Shown here: positions 32,418-42,944 of the stretch, piece after piece
How the letters are laid out: every line of letters begins with the position of its first letter
How positions within the stretch are numbered: position 1 is the first letter of the stretch
Assembly: GCA_977006965.1 (NCBI GenBank)
Contig: OZ345380.1
Coordinates: forward strand, 744,001 to 808,000
Length of the DNA: 64,000 bases
Reading direction: 5' to 3'
Source: Phymatolithon calcareum
Taxonomy: Eukaryota > Rhodophyta > Florideophyceae > Hapalidiales
Program-made: the position numbers and the translations under genes
Notes under the pieces: generated by a model
What the model was told of the DNA's origin: nothing
What the model saw: the letters and a program-made list of their open reading frames with translations, nothing else
Databases searched by the model: none

Positions 32418-35400
32418 TTATTCAAAGTGCTCCTGGACTTTTGCAAGCAGCGCATTACAAGACGTCTTAGCATCATTCAGCAAGAGTGCTGCGTTCTCCT
32501 TGAAGAATAGCGGGTTCTCAGCCCCAGCATATCCCGCAGCGAGAGAGCGCTTCAGGATGTACACTTGTTTCGAGTCCCACGCGCGGATAACAGGCATTCC
32601 ATACAGCGAGCTGTCAGGGTCGTCTTCCGCGGAAGAATTCACCGTGTCGTTTGCGCCAATTACGAGGCACACATCCGAATTATCTAGTTCATCGTTGATA
32701 TCATCCATTTCATGCACAATGTCATACGGCACCCCAGCTTCCGCCAACAGAACATTGAGCTGACCCGGCATGCGACCAGCAACGGGGTGGATGGCGAATT
32801 GCACATCAACATTGTTGTCGCGCAGCAGTTTGGTCATTTCTGCGATCGCGTACTGTGCGTTGGCGACAGCAAGCCCGTATCCTGGGACAATCGTTACGCG
32901 TTTAGCGGTGACAAGGGAATCAACGACTGTTGGAACGTCCACTTCAGCGTGCTCCAATACCTCTCCATCATCATCGGTCTTCTTTTTCGTTGATGTGCTG
33001 TATCCGCCCAAAATAACGTTTGCCAAACTTCTGTTCATTGCCCGACACATGATGTAGCTTAGGATGGCACCCGAGGACCCAATTAGCGCACCAACCACAG
33101 TGAGAAGGTCATTGTTCAGCAGAAAACCTTCTGCTACGAGAGCGTATCCGGAGTAGCTGTTCAGGAGCGTAATAACCACTGGCATGTCCGCACCTCCAAT
33201 ACTTGCCGTCATGTGTGCGCCCATGGTGCCAGCCATTGCTGTGGATCCAGCGAGGCATGCAATACCGACGCCAGGATTACCGCTGGCAAGAAAGGCGATT
33301 CCAGCAATGCCATTACCGGCGGCTAGAGCGAGATTGATGGCATTCTTGTTCGGCAAGTCGAGCGCGGCGGACTTCATGAGACCGTGTAATTTTCCAAAGG
33401 CAGTTGCAGAACCAGTGAGAGTGACTGCTCCGACAAATGTTCCAAGATACATAGCTATCTTATGCACAAGGTCCAAGTTAGCAGGATCGGCGGTTGCAAG
33501 AAATGACGCAGCAGATGTTGTCACGGCAGCAAGCCCGACAAGACTGTGAAAAGCAGCAACCATTTGAGGGAGTTCTGTAATTTTCATTCGCTTCGCGACG
33601 TAGGCGCCGGCAGCGCCACCGAGGCCAAGACCGCCAACCATCTGCGCCAGTAGGGGCAGAGGGGTGGAGACGGCGGCGAGAGTGGTTGCAACGCCGCCAG
33701 CAACACCCATCATACCAAGGGCGTTGCCGAGTCGCGCCGTCTTTTGCTGAGCGAGGCATGCAATTGAGCCGATGCAAGCAGTTGAGGCGGCAAGATATGC
33801 CATGGATGCCATCTCGGACGCACCTAGGCCGATACCAATACCTGATCCAAGGACGAGAGCAGCAGTCGGGTACGCGAACACGTTATTGTGTTCCTCAGGG
33901 TCTCCAGGGCGCTTGAACATGTCAAGCATTCTCTGGGTAATTGTGAAACCACCTCCAATATTAACGGCAGACACCACAAGCGCGGTAGTCGCGAGAGCTC
34001 CAGCCGTTGAATCAGGAAGTAAACCACCGCTCATGCACATGAGGCCTCCAACGGCGGTGAGTCCTGAGATGGCATTGGTGACACTCATGAGCGGCGAATG
34101 CAGTGCCGGGGCAACTCCCCATACTGTCTGATACCCACAAATACTTGACAAACCAAACTTGGTCATCATTGCGGAGAAAGCTGGATTCGGGGACACAGCA
34201 CCAAGCACGAGAACAGCACCTACGGCACTTGTCGTGGTCATAGCCTTACTCATTGCCTCCTGGCGCGGATCAACGACGATCTCCGGGATGACTACCTTCG
34301 CTGCAGCCTGCTTTGGTGGTGGAGGTGGCGGAAGGGACGGTGCAGGCCACATAAGGTTTCCTTCTTCTGTCACAAGAGCACCGCGTACTGCCTGGTCTTC
34401 ATGATCAATTAGAAACTCTCCCTTGGTCTTCGTTGTATGCGGTCCAACGCTAAGCAAAAACTTCGTGATATTATTCGAATACAACGTAGAAGATTGAGTT
34501 GGAAGACGGGATGTCATGTCGGTATACCCGATACAATGAACGCCGTTCGGAGAAGTCCAAAGAGTGCCAGGCACCGTAGTTTCCACATTACCTCCGTTTT
34601 CGGCGGCTAGATCGACAGTAACGCTTCCAGGTTTCATCAACTCTACCATGTCCTTCGTGATCAACACAGGGGCTTTTCTGCCGGGAATTAGCGCTGTGGA
34701 AATGATGACGTCAAGATTGGGTGCCTGCTTACGGAACAGAGCCAGTTGAGCCTGATGATATTCCTCAGACATTGCCTTGGCGTATCCACCGACACCTTCA
34801 CCACTCTCTTCAAGATCAACCTTCAAAAATGTGGCACCAAGACTCTTCGCCTGCTCCTCAACGGCCGGACGAGTATCAAAAATCTTGACAACAGCCCCCA
34901 TATTTCTGGCCGTCGCGGCAGCGCTGAGCCCAGCAACACCCCCTCCAATGACAAGCACATTCGCGGGCGGAATCTTACCAGCTGCTGTGATCTGGCCACC
35001 AAAAAACCTTCCAAACTCATTCGCCGCTTCAACGACAGCGCGGTAACCGGCAATATTCGCCATTGAACTGAGAGTATCAAAAGCCTGAGCACGACTTAGT
35101 GTGCGAGGTATGCAATCCATGGCCAACGCCGTTACTTTTCGGTCAAGCAATGCATCGACAAGCCCTTGATTAGCCGCGGGTTGCACATAACCGACGAGCG
35201 TGGAGCGCTCTCGCATGAGCGGAACATCCGCGACATTAAGCGGTCGAACTGATAAGAAAATGTCAGCACCTATAGCATCTTCACGTGCGGGAACGACATC
35301 CGCGCCGGCGGCCGCATACTGCTTGTCGGAGAAACTTGCCGCGGCACCGGCACCGGCCTCGACGCGAACGGATCCGAAGCCGGCCTTCTTCAAAATGGCT

Positions 35401-35528
35401 GCCCCTGCCGGAGAAAGGGCGACACGACGTTCACCGGCTGCGGTCTCCTTGGCGACACCAACGGTAAGCTTGGAATACGAAGTGCCCGCGCGGCGCGCGG
35501 CGCTGCACAGGCCGCGCAGCTGCCGCAT
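32418..35528 (-). CDS. NNT: Proton-translocating NAD(P) transhydrogenase, single-chain, mitochondrial
   Basis: An intronless 1036-residue frame from the ATG at 35528. It couples proton flow across the inner mitochondrial membrane to hydride transfer from NADH to NADP+. An Arg-rich start without acidic residues is a likely mitochondrial presequence. Domain I (about 22-390) has the PntA fold, with ERRVALSP and the NAD-binding GGGVAG at 195-200. A Pro-rich linker (about 398-422) precedes domain II (about 430-840), which is very hydrophobic with many membrane helices and includes VWGVAPALHSPLMSVTNAISG. Domain III has the NADP-binding VPGYGLAVANAQYAI and GANDTVN blocks, and KRSLAAGYAGAENPLF near the end. 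Length and the single-chain order match animal and algal enzymes. All motifs are intact, unlike the fragments further along. Confidence 0.95.
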   Translation of the reverse strand: MRQLRGLCSAARRAGTSYSKLTVGVAKETAAGERRVALSPAGAAILKKAGFGSVRVEAGAGAAASFSDKQYAAAGADVVPAREDAIGADIFLSVRPLNVADVPLMRERSTLVGYVQPAANQGLVDALLDRKVTALAMDCIPRTLSRAQAFDTLSSMANIAGYRAVVEAANEFGRFFGGQITAAGKIPPANVLVIGGGVAGLSAAATARNMGAVVKIFDTRPAVEEQAKSLGATFLKVDLEESGEGVGGYAKAMSEEYHQAQLALFRKQAPNLDVIISTALIPGRKAPVLITKDMVELMKPGSVTVDLAAENGGNVETTVPGTLWTSPNGVHCIGYTDMTSRLPTQSSTLYSNNITKFLLSVGPHTTKTKGEFLIDHEDQAVRGALVTEEGNLMWPAPSLPPPPPPKQAAAKVVIPEIVVDPRQEAMSKAMTTTSAVGAVLVLGAVSPNPAFSAMMTKFGLSSICGYQTVWGVAPALHSPLMSVTNAISGLTAVGGLMCMSGGLLPDSTAGALATTALVVSAVNIGGGFTITQRMLDMFKRPGDPEEHNNVFAYPTAALVLGSGIGIGLGASEMASMAYLAASTACIGSIACLAQQKTARLGNALGMMGVAGGVATTLAAVSTPLPLLAQMVGGLGLGGAAGAYVAKRMKITELPQMVAAFHSLVGLAAVTTSAASFLATADPANLDLVHKIAMYLGTFVGAVTLTGSATAFGKLHGLMKSAALDLPNKNAINLALAAGNGIAGIAFLASGNPGVGIACLAGSTAMAGTMGAHMTASIGGADMPVVITLLNSYSGYALVAEGFLLNNDLLTVVGALIGSSGAILSYIMCRAMNRSLANVILGGYSTSTKKKTDDDGEVLEHAEVDVPTVVDSLVTAKRVTIVPGYGLAVANAQYAIAEMTKLLRDNNVDVQFAIHPVAGRMPGQLNVLLAEAGVPYDIVHEMDDINDELDNSDVCLVIGANDTVNSSAEDDPDSSLYGMPVIRAWDSKQVYILKRSLAAGYAGAENPLFFKENAALLLNDAKTSCNALLAKVQEHFE

Positions 35529-35720
35529 CGCGCTACGGAAAGGTTAGCGACACCTCGAAAGGATGCGAAAGTTGCGGATCGGAGGCTGTTGGGCTAGCAT
35601 GTGAGGTGCGAATAGGCGGGGTTTTGCATGATGTCATCACTGATGACGGATTGCGGTGCGAGATTTTCTTCGGATTGCGTTCCTGAGATTTGCGGGGCCC
35701 ACTACCGTTAGTGGATCTAT
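35529..35720 (-). promoter_or_regulatory. Transhydrogenase 5' flank, conserved in the duplicated copy
   Basis: About 190 bases upstream of the start codon are strongly similar to 46994-47180, upstream of the pseudogene N-terminus. They include CGGAGGCTGTTGGGCTAGCATG and a 15-bp hairpin GTCATCACTGATGAC (about 35633-35647). Duplication explains the similarity; whether the hairpin is a regulatory site is unknown. No TATA box is evident. Confidence 0.6.
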
Positions 35721-36795
35721 TGGTGTGGTCCGATGTGAACGTGGAGCCCGCGAATTGGTTCAGCCGACCAAAGGTTTCGACGAGATGCATGTGCACTGGC
35801 TCCAGATTGAATATCCTCTGTATTAACATATTATTTCTCATTTATTTTTATTTTTTTGACCAACTCTACAGTAATGGAGATCAAGAATTTACCCTTTATC
35901 TCAAGTATGTTGGAAGTTACTGTAATTTGCACGCCCTACCCCGCCCGTAAACGTCGGAGAAAATTGCGACAGGGTATATCCGTCTATCGAGAGGGCCTAC
36001 AGAATTTACAGTTATCTCAAACGCGGACAAAAAAGAGGAAGGAAAGGCCCGCTTTCAGAAATCGGAAATATCCTAAGATTTCCGGTTGCAGATCGGCTCT
36101 GACAAGAGAAAAAATCGCCAGCGAATATGGACCTTCACCTGTCTAACGAGAGAGGATGTCCCAGTAAAAGTATCTGCACCTTGCTCAGCGACAGAGATGT
36201 TTTCTGGACACAACGACGATTTTTGGACTGGAAACTGCCCCTTCGTTTCATAAACTTGCCCACGGTCGCAAGAGAATGGTTCGGCACAGACCTAACTTAG
36301 AGCTAGTTCAAAAGCTCACAGCGGAAATTCTGAAACAAAGGCTTAGGCAAGGGCTGGCCCAGACGACAAAGAACGGAATGGCAAAGAAAAACGAATTTAA
36401 ACGAGCATGACGAGTGATGTGTTGGAATACACAGTGAGGAAGTTGATAGACAGCATCGCATTCGTGGTCCATACTTTGGCAGTGCTTTGCATCGCACCAG
36501 CGCGCCCTCCTTCCAGAACACTCGTGCCTTGAGCCAGTAAACTTGACGCAGATTAACCCAGCGAATGAGTTGCAATATCCCGTACTAGCAAATGCCACGT
36601 GACAGTACACACTCGAAAGCACTCCTACTGTTCCTGACATTCACCGGAGCGACGTCGCCGGAGCCCAATAGCCTCTTGATCGAGGCTCATTATTCTCCAC
36701 TACGAACGAAATGGTGTAGAGAAGTAGACAGATTAGATACAGATAGATTCATCTAATTTACTCTGCGGAATGTTAGAACTTACCCACATGGTATT
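35721..36795. other. No gene seen
   Basis: Mixed sequence with no recognised coding family. Overlapping minus-strand frames at 36303-36640 carry no motifs. Confidence 0.3.
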
Positions 36796-37092
36796 AATGG
36801 CCTGCTCACCTATGGTGACGTTCTAATTGGGTTGTCGAGTGCCATTCTAAGCTACATCATGTGTCGAGCGATGACCAGAAGTTTTCTAAACTTTATTTTA
36901 GCGGATACAGCAAATCGACGAAAAGAAGATCGATGATGGAGGAGAAGTGTTGGGTCACGTAGACATGAATGTTCCAACAGTCGTTGACTCCTTTGTCAAT
37001 TCTAAACGCGTGATGATTTTCGCGGGGTGCAGGTTTGCTGTCGCCAACGCATAATTCGTCATCGTGAAAGTGGCCAAACTAATATGCGAGAT
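36796..37092 (+). pseudogene. Transhydrogenase fragment: end of domain II and start of domain III
   Basis: With frame changes this matches the intact gene from about LLTVVGALIG through the VVDS block and AVANA-x-Y to TKLL, covering roughly residues 830-935. It keeps SAILSYIMCRAMTRS and VPTVVDSFV. The neighbouring parts of the gene are absent here. This segment is what the larger pseudogene at 41405-42355 lacks. Same strand as that pseudogene, opposite to the intact gene. Confidence 0.8.
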
Positions 37093-37599
37093 CACTTTTG
37101 CGGTCTTGGGAAGCTTTCGACCGAAGTGAGAGTTCTGTCCTTTCGTAATCCTTGTGGCTACAATATTTGTACTGGGGAGCCGACAGTGGTGTCGACAAGC
37201 TTGAAACTCGCCTCTCCGCCATCAAATTTTTTTGGTTTCCATTTGAAGAGGTCACGCAATTTTGCAATGCTGATTTCGGCGACCGAAACTCCAGAGAGCA
37301 CGAACTGTGAAAGCTATAATCGAGCTACAGATTGATACTCATAAGATGGAGGAAGCATACAAAAGCACAGAAAGAAATTAGAATGAGGAAGACTGGAAGA
37401 GTAGATCAGATCATGACGTCTTTTTAGAGTACAAAGACAATTTACAAATCGGCGAGAAGATTGAAGATTGAAGTCAACAAAATGGCATCTTTAATTCCTG
37501 ACGCAAACGCTAATCGATCAGTCAGAGCAAAGAGTGTAAACAAAATAATCACTTGAACAACAAACATAAGAACAAGACAACCAGCGCCAGAGCGAAATC
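37093..37599. other. No gene seen
   Basis: AT-rich sequence with no recognisable motif. Confidence 0.3.
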
Positions 37600-37911
37600 T
37601 TAGGACTCATCTCCTTTCTCTGGGGTGACCCGCCATGCGCCACCAAAGCCGCACGGACAGTCGGCCATGGCACAAAGGCCCTTCTCGATTATTTGTAAAG
37701 TATTTGTGTCCGCCTTATGGCGCGGACGAGTCTTGCTGTTGAGCCCGGACCGCTTGAATGCGGAATCAAAGTGTTTGCGCTCACTTATTTTGATTATGTT
37801 TCGCAGTTCTGCCCGAACGGTTTCAGGCGCATTTCTGTACATCCTTGCAATGTCGGGAGCGAAGGGACATTTTTGGATCCTCTTGCCTCCCCGGACATTC
37901 TTCTTCGGCAT
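37600..37911 (-). CDS. Small basic protein with Cys-rich tail, unknown function
   Basis: 103 residues from the ATG at 37911, which follows the TATA-like CTATTTAAAC by about 70 bases. Begins MPKKNVRGGKRIQKCPFAP, has a charged, probably helical centre, and ends with CAMADCPCGFGGAW, a possible metal-binding cluster. The frame remains open upstream to 38100, but the homologous promoter and ATG position of the gene at 30079 argue for the start given. No known domain. Three tandem promoter-repeat units lie upstream. Confidence 0.5.
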   Translation of the reverse strand: MPKKNVRGGKRIQKCPFAPDIARMYRNAPETVRAELRNIIKISERKHFDSAFKRSGLNSKTRPRHKADTNTLQIIEKGLCAMADCPCGFGGAWRVTPEKGDES

Positions 37912-37979
37912 CTTGAGATGCTTTCGTAGGTTGATGCCGTTTGGTTGTGAGCAGATCTGTGTTTCCGAGTGGGGCTGGC

Positions 37980-38470
37980 GTTTAAATAGAGTCAGATTCC
38001 GACAATTTTCCGGCATTGCCGAATAGCAGATGCCCACTAAAATGAATGTCGAGTGCAAAGCAGCAGTGCAATGGATGGGGGGAGTTTCTTGAAAATCCAT
38101 GCTCGGAATTTCTCCCTACGTAAAGGGACGAGAACTTCATACTGTCATTGCCGTTCCCTGAGCGAACCTCCCTCGAATTATCGCTTCTCAAACGTTTAAG
38201 TGCAAGGTTGCAGTGTATTGCACGTAACTCGTTTGTAGAGAGATTATTGTTGTTCGGAATTTTTTCCCAGTTGTAAGAGGCAAGAATTTGACCAGAGCGG
38301 CTTTCCCCTTGAATATTCGATTCTTAAACGTCAAGTGCAAAGTTGCAGTGCATATTTCGAAAGACCTTTGTCGGAATATAATTTCTGTTCGGAATTTCTG
38401 CCTAGAAAAAACAGATAAGAATTCCATCTGAACGAGTATCCCCTTGAAGAATCGCTCCAAAACATCGCGT
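37980..38470 (-). promoter_or_regulatory. Promoter built of tandem repeats of about 135-150 bp
   Basis: Three diverged units, recognised on the plus strand by TCGGAATTT near 38104, 38256 and 38391, each also carry AAGTGCAA(A/G)GTTGCAGTG and CCCCTTGAA-type blocks. The TATA-like CTATTTAAAC is at 37989-37980 (minus). A single related unit precedes the TATA of the gene at 30079. Repeated upstream elements suggest amplification of a regulatory sequence; no known factor site is recognised. Confidence 0.6.
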
Positions 38471-39955
38471 CCTCTCATTCCCAGAAATGTTTTAGGATGC
38501 CACTGTGCGCACCGGTGCTGCAAGAACTGCCCTCAACACAAACATCAACGTAACTACATTGAACATGATCCGCACAATGTACAAAGACAGTTGGTAAAGT
38601 TGTTTCACCAACGAGTGTTTCCACAAAAATCACGATGCATATCTGAGGGGTGATTGTCAGCCGTGGGGATTATAATCTGTTCACCTTCGCCATTCGCACC
38701 TATCATTCAAGACCAAACAGAAAGCATGGAGGCAGCGGAAATAGGACTCAGGTGACCAAAAGGCCCGAATCGTCTGTTTACGACATCGAGTTTCCCAAGA
38801 TTCCTTTCTATAAAACACTGGAATCGAATGCACGCCGGTGTGAGCAGAATCACATAGTTGAATGCACGGACAAAATACAGTGAAAGACTTCTAACCTCCT
38901 GGCTTGAACGTCTTCACTTGTTGATCCAGCCCTCGCAAGAGAAGGATCGAAAGGAAGTACTGAACGTGACGTAGATATTTCAATCATCCCGACCAAAACA
39001 CCCATAATTTAGCATGTGCGAAAATGAACACCGCCCACCGTTCTCACCTCTCCCGTCAACCTTAAGCGAAGCTTCTTTACTCAATAATCCTCTCTTCGAC
39101 GAAGGGATCTTACTGTGCACAGACTTCATCATTCTAGAACTGAAACAGCTCCGATTTCTCTCGATGCCTTCGTTTCATCTATCTCCCTAGTTACTGGATA
39201 AACTGGAAAAGGTGCTATCCAAGATATCAAGGCAGGCCTATTGAAAGACAAGCTATAATCTGAAGAAAGTGCCCACACAAGAAGAGAACTTGACTAAGTC
39301 CTTGCCATGTCTCAAGTGGCCAAGGCTGTGGCCGAAGCAGCAACTCATCCGGCACACTCCCCGTCGACTATGCGTGACCCAATACAGTGGAATATTTTCC
39401 CCCTCGAGGTCCAATTATGGGCCAGAGGTAGGTTTTGGTGGTCCACCAGATCGATTCGCACCCGACCGCGCAAAATTATAATCTTGAAAGACCCTGTACG
39501 TGGCCGTACGGCCTTTGAAAACTTCCCCCAAGCGACTGCATATGCGTTGGTAACTTTTAAAGAAAACTCTCACTGCTTCTTCTTCTTCATCTATCTCCCT
39601 TACTCAACATTTTATCTGCAAACAGTACGAGATACAGCAGATCTTAATTTGAGAAAAGACAGAATGAGGCGATGCTTTGTCGGAACATATTGACCGGCGG
39701 ATATGCAATCGATTTGACACATCATGGAAGTAGCAGTAGAGAATTTTTGTAGCTAGGGCTACGACGTGAACCCAAGTTACAATGATTTGAGTGGATGATC
39801 AAAGCTGCAGGAGCGTAGCTGCTGGAACGTATCTCCCTTACAGTCTCATGAGTGTTACGGCGTAAAATAAATTACAAATTCAAAAAAATGACGGAAGCAA
39901 ACAAAAAGGCGAGTCGGTCTATTTTCGCAAAGCTGGAGATCACTCTGAGACCTAC
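38471..39955. other. Mostly featureless; one uncertain frame
   Basis: A plus-strand frame at 39307-39693 starts with ATG and runs 128 codons (MSQVAKAVAEAATHP at the start), but has no recognisable domain and no supporting homolog in the window. The rest holds no visible feature. Confidence 0.25.
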
Positions 39956-39964
39956 TATAAAAGG
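39956..39964 (+). promoter_or_regulatory. TATA box of small gene at 40010
   Basis: TATAAAAGG, 46 bases before the ATG. Its spacing resembles the other small TATA genes of the window, but the sequence around it differs. Confidence 0.5.
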
Positions 39965-40009
39965 GGATAGGTTTCCTTAACCACCAATCCAAATAAACAG
40001 ACGACGACT

Positions 40010-40174
40010 ATGAAAGTAAAGGCAAAAGTCGTTCAGAATAAATATTCAATGGAAGCCCGACTATTGTCCGTTCGCGACGATCTTATCAAGGTGGAGGATC
40101 GCGAGTATATTGAGACCCCTGCATCTGCTCTCCGTGGCGACATGTTCACATGGAGAACGCAAAATAGTCTGTAG
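40010..40174 (+). CDS. Small protein of 54 residues, unknown function
   Basis: ATG (40010) to TAG (40172-40174). Composition is charged and soluble: a basic start MKVKAKVVQNKY, then an acidic segment with DDLIKVEDREY. Supported only by the well-placed TATA box and by plausible composition; no homolog in the window. It could be the first exon of a broken gene. Confidence 0.35.
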   Translation: MKVKAKVVQNKYSMEARLLSVRDDLIKVEDREYIETPASALRGDMFTWRTQNSL

Positions 40175-40840
40175 ACCAGTTACTGTGTGGTGAACAGGGA
40201 ATTTACCTTCGTTCGGAATGCACGGCGTTAAACGATTTGTAGAATTTATGCATCGGCTTCGAGTATGAACTATGGTCATCTGCTTACAGTGGTAGACCAA
40301 ATGACTGATTACAGGACCTTGGTCATCCGTGTTCCCGTTCTCTCGTGCTGAAGCGAAACGCGGTTGGAACCCCATGCGAGGGCTGATAATGCAACTGGAC
40401 TTCTCCTTCCGGCGAATACGCACAAAATTAGAGAAGGTGTCTCTGGGCGCAAAACTTCCGCGATGGGAAGGAGCTGGGGAACGAGGAGTTGTTTGGAGCC
40501 TTGAAAAGAGAACTAACGGATATGCTTGCATTGTCTCGGAATGATTTTGGGCAGTTAGGAGAAGGAGATTTGTCTTGATGCCTCAATGATGAATTTCCAT
40601 CTCGGTGAAACTGATGATGGTGCCAGTGCACATGCCAAAGACGATGATGGATGAATGTCGTCATGCTCTCTTCCCGAACCACGATCTGGTCAATATCATT
40701 AGAATGGTTGCCGCGCTGATACTTCGTATACCAAGAAATTCATAACAGAGGTGATGAAACCTCGACGCGTCAAAATCCAGCATGCTGCGAGAGCGGAGGT
40801 ATTGAGGAAAGTGATGTCCTAGTAGGCGCTCTTTGAAATT
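40175..40840. other. No gene seen
   Basis: Minus-strand frames here (40061-40531, 40428-40682) have no motif and overlap one another. Confidence 0.3.
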
Positions 40841-41143
40841 TCGCGATGCCTACGGCTGATATTCAATAGAGCACCTCTTTGGAGAAAATCAGTACTTGGT
40901 GCATACTTTGGTGTCACAGCCGTGATTGAGCTGGTCGCGCTCCAACGCATTCTATCTTCATCCAAGATTAGTCCTGAAATTGAATATGAATGTAAGCGAC
41001 TAACTGGAGCACTTGTTGGGAGAGAAATACGAATCAAGGTTGAACTGAACAGTCAAACTACGTGAGCTTAGAAAATCGTGCGAAAGCGGCCCTGTTACTC
41101 TTCAAGAGAGGCCTTGGGAGCTTTTAAAATAAATCAACACATA
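40841..41143 (+). mobile_element. LINE 3' end, copy 1 (inverted partner of copy 2)
   Basis: About 300 bases nearly identical to the reverse complement of 42953-43253. They end in CTTTTAAAATAAATCAACACA and CATATCCCC, the 3' tail shared by all copies here. It encodes the C-terminal end of a LINE ORF2 (the sense frame has a stop) and is severely 5'-truncated. Confidence 0.75.
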
Positions 41144-41404
41144 TCCCCTTTGAAATTTCGCGAACTGCGTGCATTGCATCGCGTACGGTGATATGATATC
41201 CCGTTTTCCTCTTCATTCTTCTACATCGTATTCGACCAATGGCACAAACTGTTTCGAAGGTAGTGATCCGTAAACCCCGAAAACAAAATGCGAATTGTAC
41301 TGGAGATGCGAACAGCTAAAGCCGGAGCAACTCGGAAACTCTCTTCGTGATGAATGCTACCGCCGGAAATGCAACTACTCTCCTGATAGTGCAGATGTTT
41401 TGCT

Positions 41405-42355
41405 CTCTTGGCATTGGGGACGATGGCATCTCTCGCCGCCTCAGCTGTCTGTATCGGCTCAAATATGTGCCTTGGTCAGGAAAAGAAAGCGCAACTCGGC
41501 AACGCTCTTTTCACGATGGGTGTTACCAGCTTGGTCTGCAACTACTCTCACGGTCGTCCTCACATAGCACAATGTGTGAGCGCTGCTAACGGTAGAATTG
41601 GCCTTCGTGGTGCCTCAGCTGCGGATGTCGCAAAGGGATTGAAAATCGCGGAGCTCCCTCAAGTGGTTATTGCTTTTCACAGTCATGTTGGGCTTGCTGC
41701 GCTTTACTCACTGACTATGCAATGGCGTTTGGAAAATGAAAATCCGGAACGCTCTACTGTTCGTTCATGAGCGACATCAATCTCAATCTCGCTGCGGGAG
41801 CGATATTGCCGGAATTGCCTTTCTTACAATCGGCAATCCTGGGCTGGTATTGAATTTCTCGCTGGATCAACCAGAATAGCTGGTGTCTCGAGCGTACACA
41901 TGTCGCAAACTCGTGATGGACGAAAAATGTTGACATTCAATTTGCCGTCATTCCTTCGCCGGTCACGTGCCGGGTCAGCTCAACGTTCTTCTTTCAGAAC
42001 CTGCTCTGTCGTACGATATGTCCTTGAAATGGATGAAATCAACGTTGAGCTTGATTATCCGGATGCGTGCCTTGTGATCGTTAATGGTATTGTGAATTCT
42101 CAAGAATTCACAATACCATTACCGCCGATCACGAGTCGTCATCTGCGGAATTCAACGGATGACCACCCCAAACTCTCACATTTCGGAACACTAGACATCG
42201 CGCGTGGACCTCGAACCAGCAATACGTGCTGAAGCGCTCTCTCGCTGCGCGATATGTTAGCACGGAGAACCCGCTATTCCGCGTAGAGAACGCGACACTC
42301 TTGCAGAATGATATCAAAGCGTATGGCAACGAATTGCTTGCAATACTTCACTAGA
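41405..42355 (+). pseudogene. Transhydrogenase pseudogene, 3' half with internal deletions
   Basis: Matches the intact gene from ASLAASAVCIGS through IAELPQVV-x-AFHS-x-VGLAA. After a gap it resumes at NLNLAAG, and after a second, larger gap at the FAV-x-PVAGH-type block, ending with the gene's last codons near 42355. Missing parts include roughly residues 680-765 and 800-935; the latter is largely found at 36796-37092. Frameshifts and a 40-bp inverted duplication at 42082 disrupt it. Homology continues into the 3' flank. Confidence 0.85.
42082..42121. repeat. Palindrome inside the transhydrogenase pseudogene, 19-base arms
   Basis: Arms TAATGGTATTGTGAATTCT and its complement flank a CA spacer. 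Beyond the perfect arms similarity goes on: the right arm, read in reverse, has TGATCGGCGGTAATGG where the left has TGATCGTTAATGG. The right arm thus keeps GGCG bases of the parental gene that the left arm lost. So the second arm is an inverted copy made inside the pseudogene. Confidence 0.95.
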
Positions 42356-42800
42356 GCTTTCAATAGCTTCGGAAACTATTCTTGAACCCATGAAATGGGC
42401 ATGGCTTTTGGTGATGGTGCTGTGTTTGACAACGACTTGAAGATTCTTGGAAGGGAAAAATGGAAGTATTGCGGGTTCTGTTTTTCGCTGGTTACCAACT
42501 TCTGTAACCATCGCAGTGTAGGTGATATATTACTTGCATTCCCTTATTATTGTGGGAGGGGCAATAAAAAGAATCATTATTGGTCCTTTTCCTAACCGAA
42601 TAGGGAATGAACGTACCCCAAAAAGGCTTTGGATGGCTCGTTGCGTCGTAGCCCAGCCAAAGATAAGTGATCCACGTTTTGCATACCCCACTATAGCTTC
42701 GGCATTGACTTAGATTGTTCAACAGATGAACCAGGCGCACACACGTCCAGTTGAATTGAATATCATTCTTGCAGTCTGCCAGACTCCCACAAAGCATTCG
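42356..42800. other. Duplicated transhydrogenase 3' flank
   Basis: Similar to the reverse complement of about 32085-32417, the region beyond the stop of the intact gene, including the convergent SVRKR-containing frame (minus, about 42690-42492). Shows that the duplication carried at least 330 bases of 3' flank. Confidence 0.65.
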
Positions 42801-42944
42801 ATGCAGCTCACGAGTACCTCATTGTCTATAGCATGCGAAATTTAAAATAAAGTCATGTTTGCCAGCGACGTATCTGTTTCTGCGGGTCCGTTAATTGAAG
42901 CGCTCGCCGCAAAACAGAAGTCGAGCTCAGTATTATCAGGAGGG

